A DNA stretch of 64,000 nucleotides, taken from contig NW_022098004.1 in the NCBI RefSeq assembly GCF_002288925.2, positions 11,384,061 through 11,448,060 of the forward strand, written 5' to 3'. The notes under the pieces were generated by a model. The model was not told the origin of the DNA. It searched no databases and saw nothing but the letters and a program-made list of their open reading frames with translations. This DNA is from Delphinapterus leucas. Taxonomy: Eukaryota; Chordata; Mammalia; Artiodactyla; Monodontidae. The position numbers were made by a program, and so were the translations under genes. Positions 27,997 through 43,826 of this stretch are shown one piece after another. Every line of letters begins with the position of its first letter. The first letter of the stretch is position 1.

Positions 27997-29984
27997 GTAA
28001 ATTGTTTTTATATATATTTATATACATATTGTTTTTTTATTCTGTCTTCGTTTTTACTCTTTTATTGGCTGCCTCTTGTCTCTTCCACTGAAACATACTC
28101 TTACAAAGGCAGAGAACTATTTTTGGTCTCGGTAGTGCTACATTAAGCTAGCTGTAATTATTACTAGTTTTTTACTACTTTTCACCCACTTTATGCTAAT
28201 TCAGTATAACCTTTTAATTATAATTTAAATTCTATTGAATCTTCCCACAGGGGAAAGGTATTTTCATCTAGAAATTTAAAAAAATGCTGATTTGTTTGAT
28301 AGTAATGTTGTAAATTGACAAATTACCATTTTGTCTTGTATGTATTATTCTATTAGCTTGTTTGGGGCCCTTTCCTAAGAGTGGTTCACTCTTGCAGTAG
28401 AGGTGAAGATGAAAACAGACCCTTATGTGGCCTCTTGACAGCCAACGATGTGCCTCTACCTAAGGCTGCAAGCCTTTTTTTTTTTTTTTAACATGAGTCC
28501 GTCTTTAATATTATCACATTAACCACTTCAATTTGCTCAGTTACCTATGAGTAGGAAGGAGGGAACTGTATAAAGAGATTTTTATTAATAGATGTAACTT
28601 TTTTTTCAGAGATCTTTCTTTCTGCCTTTCCTTTTTAATTTTCAGCAACTTTGACTTAAACATAAGAAAGATTTCAGTTTTTAAAACTTTCAAGTAACAC
28701 AATCATCCTTGAATTTAACACATGTAGGAATGTCAAAAGCCTAACCAACTGCCTCATAAAGATGAAGTCTCTTAGATCTTATTAAAATTATAACACATGA
28801 CTGATGGCAAAAGACTCAAGTCTGTTCGAACACACAGTTGTGTGTCATAATAGTACTTCTATTCATTACAACTACCTGAAACCAAATTAAGGCTAGGATT
28901 CCCATCAGACACAATATATAGCAACTCCATTTCTATGAAGTTAAAATTCATACGAAGAATGAAAGGTCATGCACAGGCAAACTGCAGCAGATTTCACTGA
29001 AAAATTAGAGGACTGTTTCAGCCTTCTCAATTTCTAAGAATAGTAAGGCTATTTCCTAGATCCTGACAGATTTGAAATTGCCATACCTTTTCTTGTGGCC
29101 ATCTCTTATTTTTCGTAACTCAAGAAATATCTATGTCAATTTCCTGACTGAGCTCCTAGCATGTTATTGAAAGAAAAGTTATGTATTTCTTTTCATGATT
29201 TCTTTGTGATTTCCATACCCTTAAATAAGCTTCATCCTTTGCAGTGAAAGAGAATAAAACAAGGCTGTTAAGCAAGAGAAGATGTAATGGGGATCTGATG
29301 AGAATTTTGTCCTAAAACATAACTCTTACAAGTGCTTGAAATATAACTTCTGATAATTTACAATTTATCCTGCTTGACAGCATTGCTGTGTCCTCATTTA
29401 CACTAAAATGTATGAAAAGTGATCAAGGCATAATTCCTTGAACTTCATGGTCAATAAGTTCTCTTAAGTAATTAGCAGAGATGTAAAATAAAACAAACAC
29501 ACCCAGAAGGATTCTGCTATCAAGTCTCTAAAATACCAAGTGAATGTATTTAGAAAATAAAGGAACAATGTTTGGATATAAATATGAAGTAGGTGGTCAC
29601 AAGACATGAGAAAAACAGGGAAAATAAGGGACACCAGAAGAACTGGTGAAACTGGTCAAATCATGGATCCTACACCCTTTGCTCGTGCTTTTTTTTTTTT
29701 TTTTTTTGCCCCGCTATTGGCCTGTTTTACACAGGGGTCCCTGGTTGGCATAAGCTGGATTTATAAGGAGGGTTCTTCCACTTCCTGGGTAAAAGAGGTA
29801 AACATTTCCAATGTTATATTAAAGATATTAATATTAAAGAAAAACTGAAACAAGTCACATAATCTGTAATAATAAGAATGTTTACGTTAAATTTATTCAG
29901 TGCTGTAGGTCAATTATATCTCAATAAAATGGGAATGGAATAAAAGAATGCAGGTTTAGGCATCAGTCAAACACAAATTTGAAT
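27997..29984. other. Intron, AT-rich, nothing recognised
   Basis: Contains T runs at 28,474-28,488 and 29,692-29,707. No gene. Confidence 0.5.
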
Positions 29985-30140
29985 TTCATTTATTAGGTGG
30001 ATTCCTGAAGACAGGTCATTTCAGCTCCCTGAAAGTTACCTCGTCTGTAAAACAGAGATAATACCCATTTCACAGGTTGGTTACGAGGAAGTAATAGAAC
30101 ACCTGGCGCAGCCTGGAATATAGGTTCTCAATACACGGTG
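29985..30140 (+). repeat. MIR fragment, sense
   Basis: 'cctcgtctgtaaaacagaga' and 'acaggttggttacgaggaag' match the middle of MIR, just downstream of the 30.3-kb exon in transcript terms. Confidence 0.65.
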
Positions 30141-30237
30141 ATTTGGTGGTGGTGTTATCATTATCTTATAGTTGGTGTTACATTTTATTTTGGCCCATCT
30201 CTGCACTTACATCATGCAATGAAAGACAAACTCCCTA

Positions 30238-33677
<3,440 letters not shown>

Positions 33678-34065
33678 AAATGCCATTTGCAGCAACATGG
33701 ATGGACCTTGAGATTATCATATGAAGTGAAGTAAGTCAGACAGAGCAAGACAAATATCATATGATATCACTTATATGTGGAATCTAAAAAATGATACAAA
33801 TGAACTTATTTACAAAACAGAAACAGACGCACAGAAACAGAAAACAAATTTATAGTTACCAAAGGAGAAATGTGGGGTGGGGAGGATAAATTAGGAGTTT
33901 GGGATTAACATATACACACTACTATGTATAAAACAGATAATCAACAAGGACCTACTGTATAACACAGGAAACTCTACTCAGTATTCTGTAATAACCTATA
34001 TGGGAAAAGAATCTGAAGAAGAATAGCTATATATATATATATGTATGTTAAAAAACCATGATGCA
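33678..34065 (+). mobile_element. LINE-1 3' end, sense, young type
   Basis: 'gcaacatggatggaccttga', then 'agtcagacagagcaagacaa' and 'cacttatatgtggaatctaa', ending in the 3' UTR with 'gacctactgtataacacagg' and a TATA-rich tail. 5'-truncated. Confidence 0.85.
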
Positions 34066-34825
34066 TTATTCTAAGTAATTATTACTAATAATTAATAAAA
34101 GTAATTAATAGTATATTCTCAATTAAATTCAATATAGGGTACTAGAGATTTGGAAAGATTCTTTCAGGGGTACCACTTACTTATTAACTTTCCAGAATTC
34201 AAAAGAAATTGTAATGAATAACGGGATCCATATGGTTTTTTACATAGAAAAGGAAGATGTACTAAGTATTTAATTCCATACATAAAGTAAAAAGAGCCCG
34301 TATAGGAAAATTAACTTAGTAGAATATTAAGATTACAAGTAATTTTTAAAATATCTGTTTTGCTAAACTTTTATTTATATCATTTATTAATGATAATGAT
34401 TCTCCTTTTAAAAGTAACAGATTTATAGAGACAGAGAGTAGATTAGTTGGCTGGGAAGATGGAAGGATTGAAAGATGACAGGGGCTAAGAGGTGAAGAGT
34501 TCTTTTTAGGGTAATGAAAATGTTCTAAATTGATTACAGTAATGGTTACACAATGCTATGAATATACTAAAAGTCACTGAATAGTTCACTTTACATGGGT
34601 GAATTGCATGGGATGTGAATTATATCTCAATAAAGATGTTTAAAAAAGGACAGTATTTGAAAAATCTGTTGTTTTTTAAGACATTGTTTTACTTTTAAAA
34701 TCAAAATGCATATGACATGCTAAAACTACCTTTCTTTTTCAAAACCACTTATATGAAGTATGATTGACAAGTGAAAAGCTGTACATATTTAGTGCATACA
34801 ACCTGATGAGTTTGGTAACACTGCC

Positions 34826-35189
34826 TTTTTTTTTTATTTTTTTAAAATTTTATTTGTTTATTTTTGGCGGCTTTGGGTCTTCGTTGCTGCGAGTGGGTTT
34901 CCTCTAGTTGCGGCAAGCGGGGGCTACTCTTCACTGTGGTGTGCAGGCTTCTCATTGCGGTGGCTTCTCTTGTTGCGGAGCACGGGCTCTAGGCACGCAG
35001 GCTTCAGTAGTTGTGGCACGTGGGCTCAGCAGTTGTGGCTCACGGGCTCTAGAGCGCAGGCTCAGTAGTTGTGGCGCACGGGCTTAGTTGCTCCGCGGCA
35101 TAGTGGGATCTTCCCGGACCAGGGCTCGAACCCGTGTCCCCTGCATTGGCAGGCGGGTTCTTAACCACTGCACCACCAGGGAAGCCCCC
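34826..35189 (-). repeat. CHR-type SINE, long form, antisense
   Basis: Poly-T start, 'gggtcttcgttgctgcgag', ending 'aaccactgcaccaccaggga'. A 13-bp near-perfect direct repeat (aacactgcctttt / aacactacctttc) flanks it at 34,817 and 35,190. Confidence 0.92.
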
Positions 35190-35299
35190 AACACTACCTT
35201 TCTTAAAAGTGAATAAAATAAAATGAAATACAGAAATGCAAAGGCAAGGGATAGTTTACTAGTCAAATGAATCTTTCTGAGCACTTAATCATTTTAAAA

Positions 35300-36242
35300 A
35301 GCTGGAAATATGGGTTTCTTTAATGAAAACTTTTATTTTGAGATAACTGTAGATTTTCATGCAGTTGTATGAAATAATAAAGATTCTGTGTACCCTTTAC
35401 CCAGTTTCCGACAATGATAACATCTTGCAAAATTGTGGTACAATATCACAACCAGGGTACTGGCATTGATACAGTTAAGATGCAGAACATTTCCATCACT
35501 GCAAGTATTCCTTAGGCTTCCCTCTTAAAGCCATACCCTCTTCCATCCTGCCCTCAACCCTTCCTTAACCCTGGCAACCACTAATCAGTTCTCCACTGTC
35601 ATTTGAAAAATGCTCTACAAATAAAGGCATTTACTAATAAAGGCTAATGCTCAAAGGCATTAGCCTTTGAGACTGACAATTATTTCACTCATAATGACTC
35701 TCTGAAGATTCACACAGCTTGTTGTGTATGTCAATAGTTCATTCCTTTTATCTGCTGAGTAGTATTCCATGGCATGGATGTTCCACAATTTATTTAACCA
35801 TTCACTCGTTCAAACACATCTGGGTTGTTTCCAGTTTTCAGCCATTAGAAATAAAGCTGCTATGAACATCCACGTACAGGTTTTTGTACAAATGTAAGTT
35901 TTCAGTTCTCTGGGATAAATGCCAAGGAGTACAATCACTGAGTTGTATGAGAGTTGCATGCTTGTTTTCTATGAAACTGTCAAGAGTTCCCAGAGTGGCC
36001 ATATCATTTTACATTGCCACCAGCATGTATGAGTGATCAGTTTCTCCACGTACCTACCAGAATTTTGTGTTGTCACTATTTTCTTTTTTAATTTTAGCCA
36101 TTCTGAAAGGTGTGTAGTGATATCTCATTGTGGTTTTAATATGCGTTTGCCCAGTGGTTAATGACTTTGAGTATTTTTTCAGGTGTTTAATTGCCACCTG
36201 TATTCCCTACTTGTTGAAATCTCTCTTCATGTCATTTACCCA
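35300..36242 (-). mobile_element. Old LINE-1, antisense, first segment
   Basis: 'gtaccctttacccagtttcc', 'ccctggcaaccactaatcag', 'gtattccatggcatggatg' and 'agccattctgaaaggtgtgt' are antisense L1 3' sequence. Interrupted by an LTR and resumes at 36,509. Confidence 0.8.
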
Positions 36243-36508
36243 TCGCGTTCCTGGCTTGCAGATGGTTGCATTCTCACCATGTCCTCACATGGCCTTTCCT
36301 CTGTGCACAGGTGGAGAGAGAGAGGGCTCTCTGATGTCTCTTTGTCTTCTTATAAAGACATGAATCCAATCAGATTAGGGACCCATGCTTATGACATCAT
36401 TTAACTTAAATTATCTCCTTAAAGACCCCACTGCCTAACACAGTCCCATTGGGGGTTAGGGCTTCAACATGTGAATTTTGGGGGTAGGGAACAATTCATT
36501 TCATAACA
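36243..36508 (-). mobile_element. MLT1-like MaLR LTR fragment, antisense
   Basis: 'ctcaccatgtcctcacatgg', 'ggggttagggcttcaacatg' and the terminal 'tttcataaca' match the 5' part of MLT1-type LTRs in reverse. It sits inside the old L1. Confidence 0.65.
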
Positions 36509-36593
36509 TCCATACTTTAATTGGACTGCTGCTTCTTTTTTCATTGTTGACTTTTGAGGGGTCTAGTATCTCTAGATACCGGTCCTTTGTCAA
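36509..36593 (-). mobile_element. Old LINE-1, antisense, second segment
   Basis: 'tactttaattggactgctgc' and 'cattgttgacttttgagggg' resume the L1 text in the expected order after the LTR. Confidence 0.6.
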
Positions 36594-37830
36594 TTCTCAG
36601 CCCACATCTTACTTAAACCTATCAGCAACAATTAATGATTGATTATTTTCCTCTCTTTGAAATATTCTCTTCATTTGGAGTACAGGATACCAGCATTCAT
36701 TTGCCTTTCTCATTAGAGGTATCGTTCTCAGTTTCCTTTCTTTCTTCTTCCTCAACTCCCCAACCTATCAGTGTGGGAACGTCTCAAGGCCCTGTCATTA
36801 TACTACTCCACCCACAAAAACTCTTGCGGGCCATTTCATGGCTTTAAATAGGCTGCTGACTTATAAATATACAGCTGAAGCCTGGAACTCTCAAACTAAC
36901 AACTCCACATCTCTATGTGAATGTCTAAGAGCATCTCAGCGTTAATATGTTCAAAAACAGAATTCTTAACACTCCTCTGCAACTCCTTGACCCCAGCAGC
37001 AACCTTCTCCATCTCAGTTAGTGCCAATTCCATGCCTCTAATTGACTGTGAGACCAAACACCTTGGTATCATTCTTGACTACTCCTTTTGCAACCTACAT
37101 CAATCCATCAGCAAATGTGATTGCTTCTCCTTTTGAACAATACACACGTTACCACTATCATCACTGTGCCCATGGTCCAAGCCATCACTATCCCTCAGCT
37201 GTTGGTGATATGCTCATCAGCTCTACCCTGTTCAGTCTCACCACACTGCTCCTCCTCCCAAAATTCTCTCCTGTTTTCCATTCTCATTCAGGTTGAAAAA
37301 TAAAGACCTTTCAAAACCCTCAGTGATCTGACCACCAGTTTCCTCTCTGACTTATACCCTTCTCCTCTTTGCACACTCTGCTCTGAACATACGGGCCATT
37401 TTGCTGTTCCATGACCATATCAGCAACAGTCCCATCTCTGCGTGGATACTCTGGCTTTCCCCGCTGTGTAAAGTACTCTTTCACAGATACTCACATGCCA
37501 TGCTCTCTTATTTCCCTCAGATTTTTATTCAAATGCCACCTTCATAGTGAGCACCTAATAGCCATCGTATTTTAAATGCTCAATCCCACCCCAGTCCTCT
37601 CTCAGCTGCACTGCCTTCACAATACTTACGAGTGTCCGTCACACCCGATTACTTATTTGTTGTCCATCTCCCCCACCTCAGGAGAACTTGAGCTCCAAGA
37701 ATGAAGACCTTCTTCTCTATTTATTTTTGCCTATTTCGTTCACTGCTGTTTCTCTCTCTCCCTGTCAGTCTCAATATGGGGAAGACATGGTACAGTGTAT
37801 GGGCTCAATAAATATTTGTTGAATGAAATT
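36594..37830 (+). mobile_element. L2 LINE, ~1.2 kb 3' part, sense
   Basis: Runs in L2 order from 'cccacatcttacttaaacct' through 'aagagcatctcagcgtta', 'gaccaaacaccttggtatc' and 'ttcaaatgccaccttcatag' to the 3' end 'gctcaataaatatttgttga'. It covers the C-terminal part of the reverse-transcriptase frame, heavily mutated. Confidence 0.85.
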
Positions 37831-39036
37831 ATAAGATTCTCTTTGTCATAATAGCAATCAGAAAGCTTAGAGTAATCACACCCAGTTTGGTTGTATCATA
37901 TGTATCTCATAAATATACTCAAATTCTTTGGTAAACAAGTAGAAAGAGGAAGGTAAAGAGAGGAGACTGAAGAGAAAGAAGAAAAGCAAGAAGATGAGGG
38001 GGTTAAAAGGGTGGAGAAACTTTAAGAAAATTAAATAAAGGAAACCCAAGGAAAGAAAACAAAATGAAACATAAGAATTAACGTAAAAAGAATTTATTAA
38101 TGGTGAAGGGTTATCAGATATAGTGGAGCTTGCAAAATTATATGATTATCTGTTAAAATGGAATTGATCCTCATTCTTTTTAATGGTTTATATGTAGTCT
38201 GCCAAATGGAACAGAACTCTGTCAATGGAAGAGAAATTAACCAAATCACTAGTCAATATCTTTTTCCAGTCTAAGAATACTACTTCTGCAAAGTTATTTA
38301 TTGCCTACATGCACCTTTGATTATTTAACGCATTCTGGGCAGCTCTGATTTCTCAGACAGCTGAACAAGTCGATGCAGGCAAAATGAAGAAACTAATTTC
38401 AATGACAAGAGTCTAAGAAAAAGAAACTTAGAACAATCTTTTCTAACCATGTAGGTTTTGAGGGTGCCTTGGTGAGACACAAAATTTCAACACAACGAAT
38501 TAACTGAGAAGAAATACATTTCATAAAATTGGTTGAAAAATTCAAATGCCAAAGAGTTAAAAATACTACCTTGTCCAGAAAAACAAATTGAGAGCAGAAA
38601 TTTAGATCACGCTTACAACTCTTTAAACCGATTATAAAATGCAGGTATACATTTTACCACATCACAGCCTGTTTCAGGAAAAATTAATACCAGCGCACAA
38701 GACTGAGATGCATCCTTGTTAAGTACTGACCTATAAGGATAACTATTCCTTAAGTTATTCTGTCAGAAAAAGCAAATCACCTCAAGCTGGAAAAGTCAGT
38801 TTGGCCTCAGAATTTCCCACAGCAACATTAAAAACTAGAAGATACAGGAGCGCTGTCCACAAATTTCTGAAAGAAAATGTTGCCAGCCTAACATTTTTTT
38901 AAGCATTAAGGTAACAGATAGACCTTGTCAAATTTGAAAGAATTCTGAGAATAAAGCACATACAAACTCTTTGGGGGAAAAATAAAAATAAAGCATTCCT
39001 TCATAATGAAATATAGTCCATCAAAAGATACCTAGA
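37831..39036. other. Intron, single-copy, nothing recognised
   Basis: Contains a purine-rich stretch at 37,940-38,080. No gene. Confidence 0.5.
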
Positions 39037-39239
39037 GGGCTTCCCTGGTGGCGCAGTGGTTGAGAGTCAGCCTGCCGATGCAGGGGACACGGGTTCGTGC
39101 CCCGGTCCGGGAAGATCCCACGTGCCGCAGAGCGGCTGGGCCCGTGAGCCATGGCTGCTGAGCCTGCGCGTCCGGAGCCTGTGCTCCGCAACGGGAGAGG
39201 CCACGGCAGTGAGAGGCCGGCGTACCGCAAAAAAAAAAA
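39037..39239 (+). repeat. CHR-1-type SINE, short young form
   Basis: Head gggcttccctggtggcgcag, box B ggttcgtgccccgg, end 'gagaggccggcgtaccgc' plus poly-A. Little diverged from the short copy at 44.2 kb, so probably recent. Confidence 0.93.
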
Positions 39240-40148
39240 GCAAAATAAGTCATAAGATATTTTTCTTTCTTCAAGAAGTAGTATTTCAGTTTTATAAAAA
39301 CACTGTCTTATTAAAAGAGTGAAAAATCAAAAGTATTAAGTAAAATCGTGTGCTTATTTGAAAGCACTTTCACTGCCTCAAGCCCACGTACGTGAATGAG
39401 AAATGGCTCAGGATGGTACTAAACGTCCTTTGTACTTTGTGATTTTTAAAATTCAGAATAAGTCTTTCAAAATATAAACTCCTTTAATTAAAAGTATATA
39501 TTTGCATATCATTTAATTGCTTATACAATAAAAAACGTATTCCTGTTCTCTCACAAGTAACTCCAAGCTATAGGTTTCTCGAGCTGTGTATGATAGATCA
39601 TTCTCATTCTTTCATAAGCTGCTATTTACTGATTATCTTTCATGTAACAGGTAATGTACTAGGTGTCAGGAATACAATAATAAATGAGCAATGGACCTAC
39701 TCTTGAGAGGCTCAGAAATAATTAAAAGCCAGTATGAGAAGTATATCTTCGTAATTTACTGAACATTATTTGAAAGTGTAGGTAAAGTCCTCTAGAGACC
39801 TATGGAAGGCTTCATGTAGGAAGGGTGTGAATGTGAGTGTGGATGGTTTCAGTAAAAGGATTGGAGGTATGTTGCAGATGAAGGAAAGAAAGCAAGCGAA
39901 GAGGAAATGGAGCCAGATGCCATCAGTGGTCGATGAATTTTCTCTGTGCTGCAGGACCTGCAGAAACAGGGGAAGTTCTGTGTAGGTATCCTCCTGATTG
40001 ATGTCAAAAAAATTTAACCCCGGGGGTCAATACTAGTACGCTTTCTCCTTAGTGTGAGGGGAGAGTTCTGAAGATAACGCAACTACAATTGACATGCTCT
40101 CCAATAATTTTTAATGCATGCTGAAGTTGAAGAATTATTGGTCTAGAG
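39240..40148. other. Intron, mostly single-copy
   Basis: 39,650-39,900 may be a worn old repeat (gtactaggtgtcaggaatac). Otherwise nothing seen. Confidence 0.4.
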
Positions 40149-40383
40149 CAGCGCTCCCCAACCTTTTTGGCACCAGGGACCGGTTTCGTGGAAGACAATT
40201 CTTCCACGGATGGCCGGTGGGGGGTAGGGACGGTTCAGGCGGCAATGCAAGCGATAGGGAGCGATGGGGAGCAGCAGATGAAGCTTCAATCGCGCGCCTG
40301 CCGCTCGCCTCCTGCTGTGCAGCCCGGTTCCTAACAGGCCGCGGACCAGTATCAGTCCGCGTCCTGTGAGTTGGGGACCCCTG
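40149..40383 (-). mobile_element. MER1-type hAT-Charlie element with target-site duplication
   Basis: Terminal inverted repeats cagcgctccccaaccttttt and cccctg end a GC-rich 235-bp element with 'ccagggaccggtttcgtgga'. The flanks gtctagag (40,141) and gtctagaa (40,384) form an 8-bp duplication with one mismatch, as expected of hAT elements. Confidence 0.85.
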
Positions 40384-40639
40384 GTCTAGAAGACTTCTGA
40401 TGGCACCTCAAAAATGAAGATGGTCCCACTGCTCCCAGGAGAGTGAGCAGAAACGAAAATATATGTACGAGCCCTCCTAGTTATAATCTATTAACTGTAA
40501 ACCCAGATGTTTTCCCGTGATTCTTTCCGTTGACCCTTTGTCTCTAAAGTTAGTAAAAGTCAAACATATTCAGTAAGATCCTAGGAGTATCCTGGAAAAT
40601 ACCCATGTTACTAAAATCTTTACTAGTCAGTTTCTTTGT

Positions 40640-40935
40640 TTTATTATTCTTTTACAATTTCAGCCATTCTAATAGTTATATATTGGTATCTCCTTGTGGT
40701 ATTATTGTACATTTCCCTAATGACTAATGATGTTGAAAACCTTTTTATGTGTTTATTTGGAATCTGTATATTTTATCTGACAAAATGTATGTGCAAATCT
40801 TTTGCCCATTTGTTAATCTGAATTTTTCTTTAATTGCACTGTTAGAAAGTTCTTCATATATCCTGGATACTAGCCTTTATCAGATATGCGCTTTGCAAAT
40901 ATTTTCTCCCCATGTGTGGTTCTTCTTTCTATTTT
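40640..40935 (-). mobile_element. Old LINE-1, antisense, first segment
   Basis: 'tttcagccattctaatagtt', 'tcttttgcccatttgttaat' and 'tgcaaatattttctccccat' are antisense L1. Continues after a younger L1 insertion at 41,166. Confidence 0.8.
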
Positions 40936-41165
40936 TAAAAAATTAAGTTATACTGGAGTATAGTTGATTTACAATGTTGTGTTAATTTCTGCTGTGTCGC
41001 AAAGTGAATCAGTTATACATATACATATATCCACTCTTTTTTAGATTCGTTTCCCATGTAGGTCATTACAGAATATTGAGTAGAGTTCCTTGTGCTACAC
41101 AGTAGGTTCTTATTAGTTATCTATTTTATTTATAGTAGTGTGTATATGTCAATACCAATCTCAAT
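40936..41165 (-). mobile_element. LINE-1 3' end, antisense, nested in older L1
   Basis: 'ggagtatagttgatttacaa', 'gtgaatcagttatacatata' and 'gtagtgtgtatatgtc'. Same unit as at 71-300. It splits an older L1. Confidence 0.8.
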
Positions 41166-42380
41166 CCCAATGTCATTTTAAAAGCAGTTTTTAATTTTGG
41201 TGAAACCCAACTTATCATTAAAAAAATTTATGGATCATGTTATTGATGTTGCATCTAAGAAATCTGTGCCTAACCCAAGGTCACTATGATTTTCTTCTAT
41301 ATTTCCTTAGAGAAGTTTTATAGTTTGTGGGTATACATTTAAGTTTGTGATTGAGTTAATTTTTATATGCAGTTTGAAGTATGGGATGAAATTCTTTTAT
41401 TGTTTTTGTTTTTGCAAATGGATTCTAATTGTTCCAGCACTGTTTCTTGAAGAGGACTATTCTTTCTCCCTTGAGTTGCCTTATGTGCATATGTATGTGT
41501 GTGTGTATACATATACCTATTCTACTCCATTAATTGATTTGTCTATCTCGATATCAATGTATACTGATTTGAATTGTGTAGTTTTGCAACAAGCCTTAAA
41601 ATCAGATAGCTAAGTCTCCAATTTTGTTTTTATTATTCAAAACGTTTTAGCCAATCTAGTTTCTTTGCTTCCCCCTATACATTTTAGAATAAGCTTGCCA
41701 ATTTCTGAAAAAAAAAAAAAAAAAATGCCTGCTGGATTTTGATTGAGAGTGTATTAAATCTGTACATCAATTTGGGGAAAATTGACATCTTAACAAAATC
41801 AAATCTTTCCATCTATGAGTATTACATTTTTATTTAGTTCTTTAATTATTTCTCATAAATGTTATGTATTTTTGTTATGTTTATACCAAATTATTTCATT
41901 TTTTTTGGTGCTGCTCTAAAAGGTACTTTTAAATTTTCAATTTAAAGTTTTTCATTATTAGCATATAGAGATATAATTTATTTTTTGAATATTGACCTTG
42001 CATCCTGTAATCTTGCTAAACTCACTTATTTTTTTTACAAATTCTTAAGAATTTTCTACCTAGAAAACCATGTCTTTAGCAAATAGAGACATTTTATTTC
42101 TTCCTTTCTGATCTGTATGACTCAAATTCCTTTTCTTGACATACTACATGTGCTAGGACCAACAGTATGATATTGAATAGGAGAGGTGAGAACAGATCCT
42201 TGTCTTGATCCTGATTTTAGAGAGGAAGCATTAAGTCTGTGACTATTCAGGATAAATAGTCATATTTTCAGATTTTCACAGATGCCTTTTGAAACACTGA
42301 GAAAGTTTTTTTAAGTTCGTAGTTTGCTTAGTTTTTATCATAAGTAGGATGCTGAATTCTGCCGTTTACTTTTCACATAT
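41166..42380 (-). mobile_element. Old LINE-1, antisense, second segment
   Basis: 'aaatctgtgcctaacccaag', 'attgttccagcactgtttct', 'ttttgattgagagtgtatta' and 'catcctgtaatcttgctaaa' follow antisense ORF2 order. A poly-A run lies at 41,708-41,725. Confidence 0.8.
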
Positions 42381-42879
42381 TTTTCAAAAAATGTATTTCC
42401 ATATTCATAAATAAAGAAATTCTTTAAGGTCAACAATATTTACTAAGTTTTATATCTGCAGCACAACTTTAAAGGGGACTTTGTCATTCATATCTTTTGT
42501 GCTTTTGGTAAAACACCTAACGATATTATCTATGACTTCTGACATTAAGCAATAATAGCAGTGGTAACACAAAATTTTATACCCATCTACATTTAAAACA
42601 ATGAAAAGAAAGACTTGGAGTTAGGAGCAAGTTCATATCTGGTACCTGTAGGTCTCACTCATTTTTGTTTATTTGTCCTGCTTTCTCAAGGCTTCTGTCT
42701 TCTTTCCTAGAAAAATATGGCTAGATATGAAATTTTCAACATCTCTGGTTTGTGTGATAAATCCAAAATATCATTTTTTTATTTTCATCTTTCCATTTTT
42801 CTGTTCAAAGAAAATCTAAAAATTCTGTGTCTCAATGAAGGGTACTAGCATTCTTATCGTCTCAACAAACGGTGCTACC

Positions 42880-43240
42880 TGCTTTACTCAAGTCAGGAGG
42901 CTGGAGATCATCCTCACAGCTTTTCACCCTCACTCCCGTCCAAATCATACTGAACTTACCTCCCTAATTGAGCCCCTTATTTAAGCCCCATGACAACTAT
43001 TGCCTAGTTCAAGCCTTCATCATTTTCCTTGTCTTACGTCAAAGGTCACCTTCCTGTCTTTAGGTCTGTAACTGATTTCCATGCTTTCAGTTGGGTCATA
43101 AGAATTAAACTAAGTCTTAAATTATCCCAGGCCTAACTAGTGTTCCGATCCTAATGCCTTCAGGATAACATCCACATATCTTTCCTCTGCTTATAAGGCC
43201 CACTGTGCATGATCCCATAACTAGAAGCCCTACATCTGCC
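42880..43240 (+). mobile_element. Probable L2 fragment, sense
   Basis: 'cagtcaggaggctggagatc'-like start is unclear, but 'aggataacatccacatatct' and 'ctgcttataaggcccactgt' match the L2 order seen at 27.6 kb. Confidence 0.45.
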
Positions 43241-43603
43241 CAGTGTATCTCACTTGGGAAGGAAAAAAACTGTGTCTAGGGCATTGCACCCTCAGAGATA
43301 CAGTCTGCCCATACAGAGAAAACGGGGGCATTCATTACTCTGCCACCATCATTCTTCAGACTGAGAAAGTTTTTAAAAAGGGCCCTTTATGCAGAAAATG
43401 CTCTATGACCTTATGTGGCGATGAGCCTCAACACTAAAGTAGATATGGGGGACAAGAAGGCCAAGGAAAGCTCTCAGTGATTGTTTCATTAATAAGTCAG
43501 ATATTAATCAGCAGGTCTCTAAATCCTTACAGTATTTGTAAATCCTCATTCCTGATATTGCCAGCCTCCTTCTGCATCCCCGTGGTCACAAAAGTTTAAC
43601 GCT

Positions 43604-43826
43604 GTAGTTTCTCAACCTTAAGACTATGGGCCTTTTGGACAAGATAATTCTTTGTGGTGGAGGGCTGTCTTGTGCACTGTAGGATATTTACAGCATTTCT
43701 GGCCTCTCCCTTTAGATGCCAGTAGCATAAAACCCCTCACAGTTGTGACAGCCAAAACTGTCTCCAGATATTGCCAAATGTCCCCTGAGGGAGCAAAATC
43801 ACCTTGGATGGAGAGTCACTGCCCTA
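43604..43826 (-). mobile_element. MER20-like hAT-Charlie element
   Basis: 'tagtttctcaaccttaagac', 'gataattctttgtggtggag', 'ttgtgacagccaaaactgtc' and 'attgccaaatgtcccctga' match the short MER20-type element in order along its length. Confidence 0.7.

Noticed and set aside
27665..28000. 111-codon plus-strand frame
   Set aside because: Falls in an L2 fragment and a CA simple repeat.
39037..39239. tRNA-like A and B boxes in SINE heads (here and at the other SINE sites) as tRNA genes
   Set aside because: Box B is present, but the sequences continue into SINE bodies and do not form a cloverleaf with an anticodon arm. They are retroposed tRNA derivatives.
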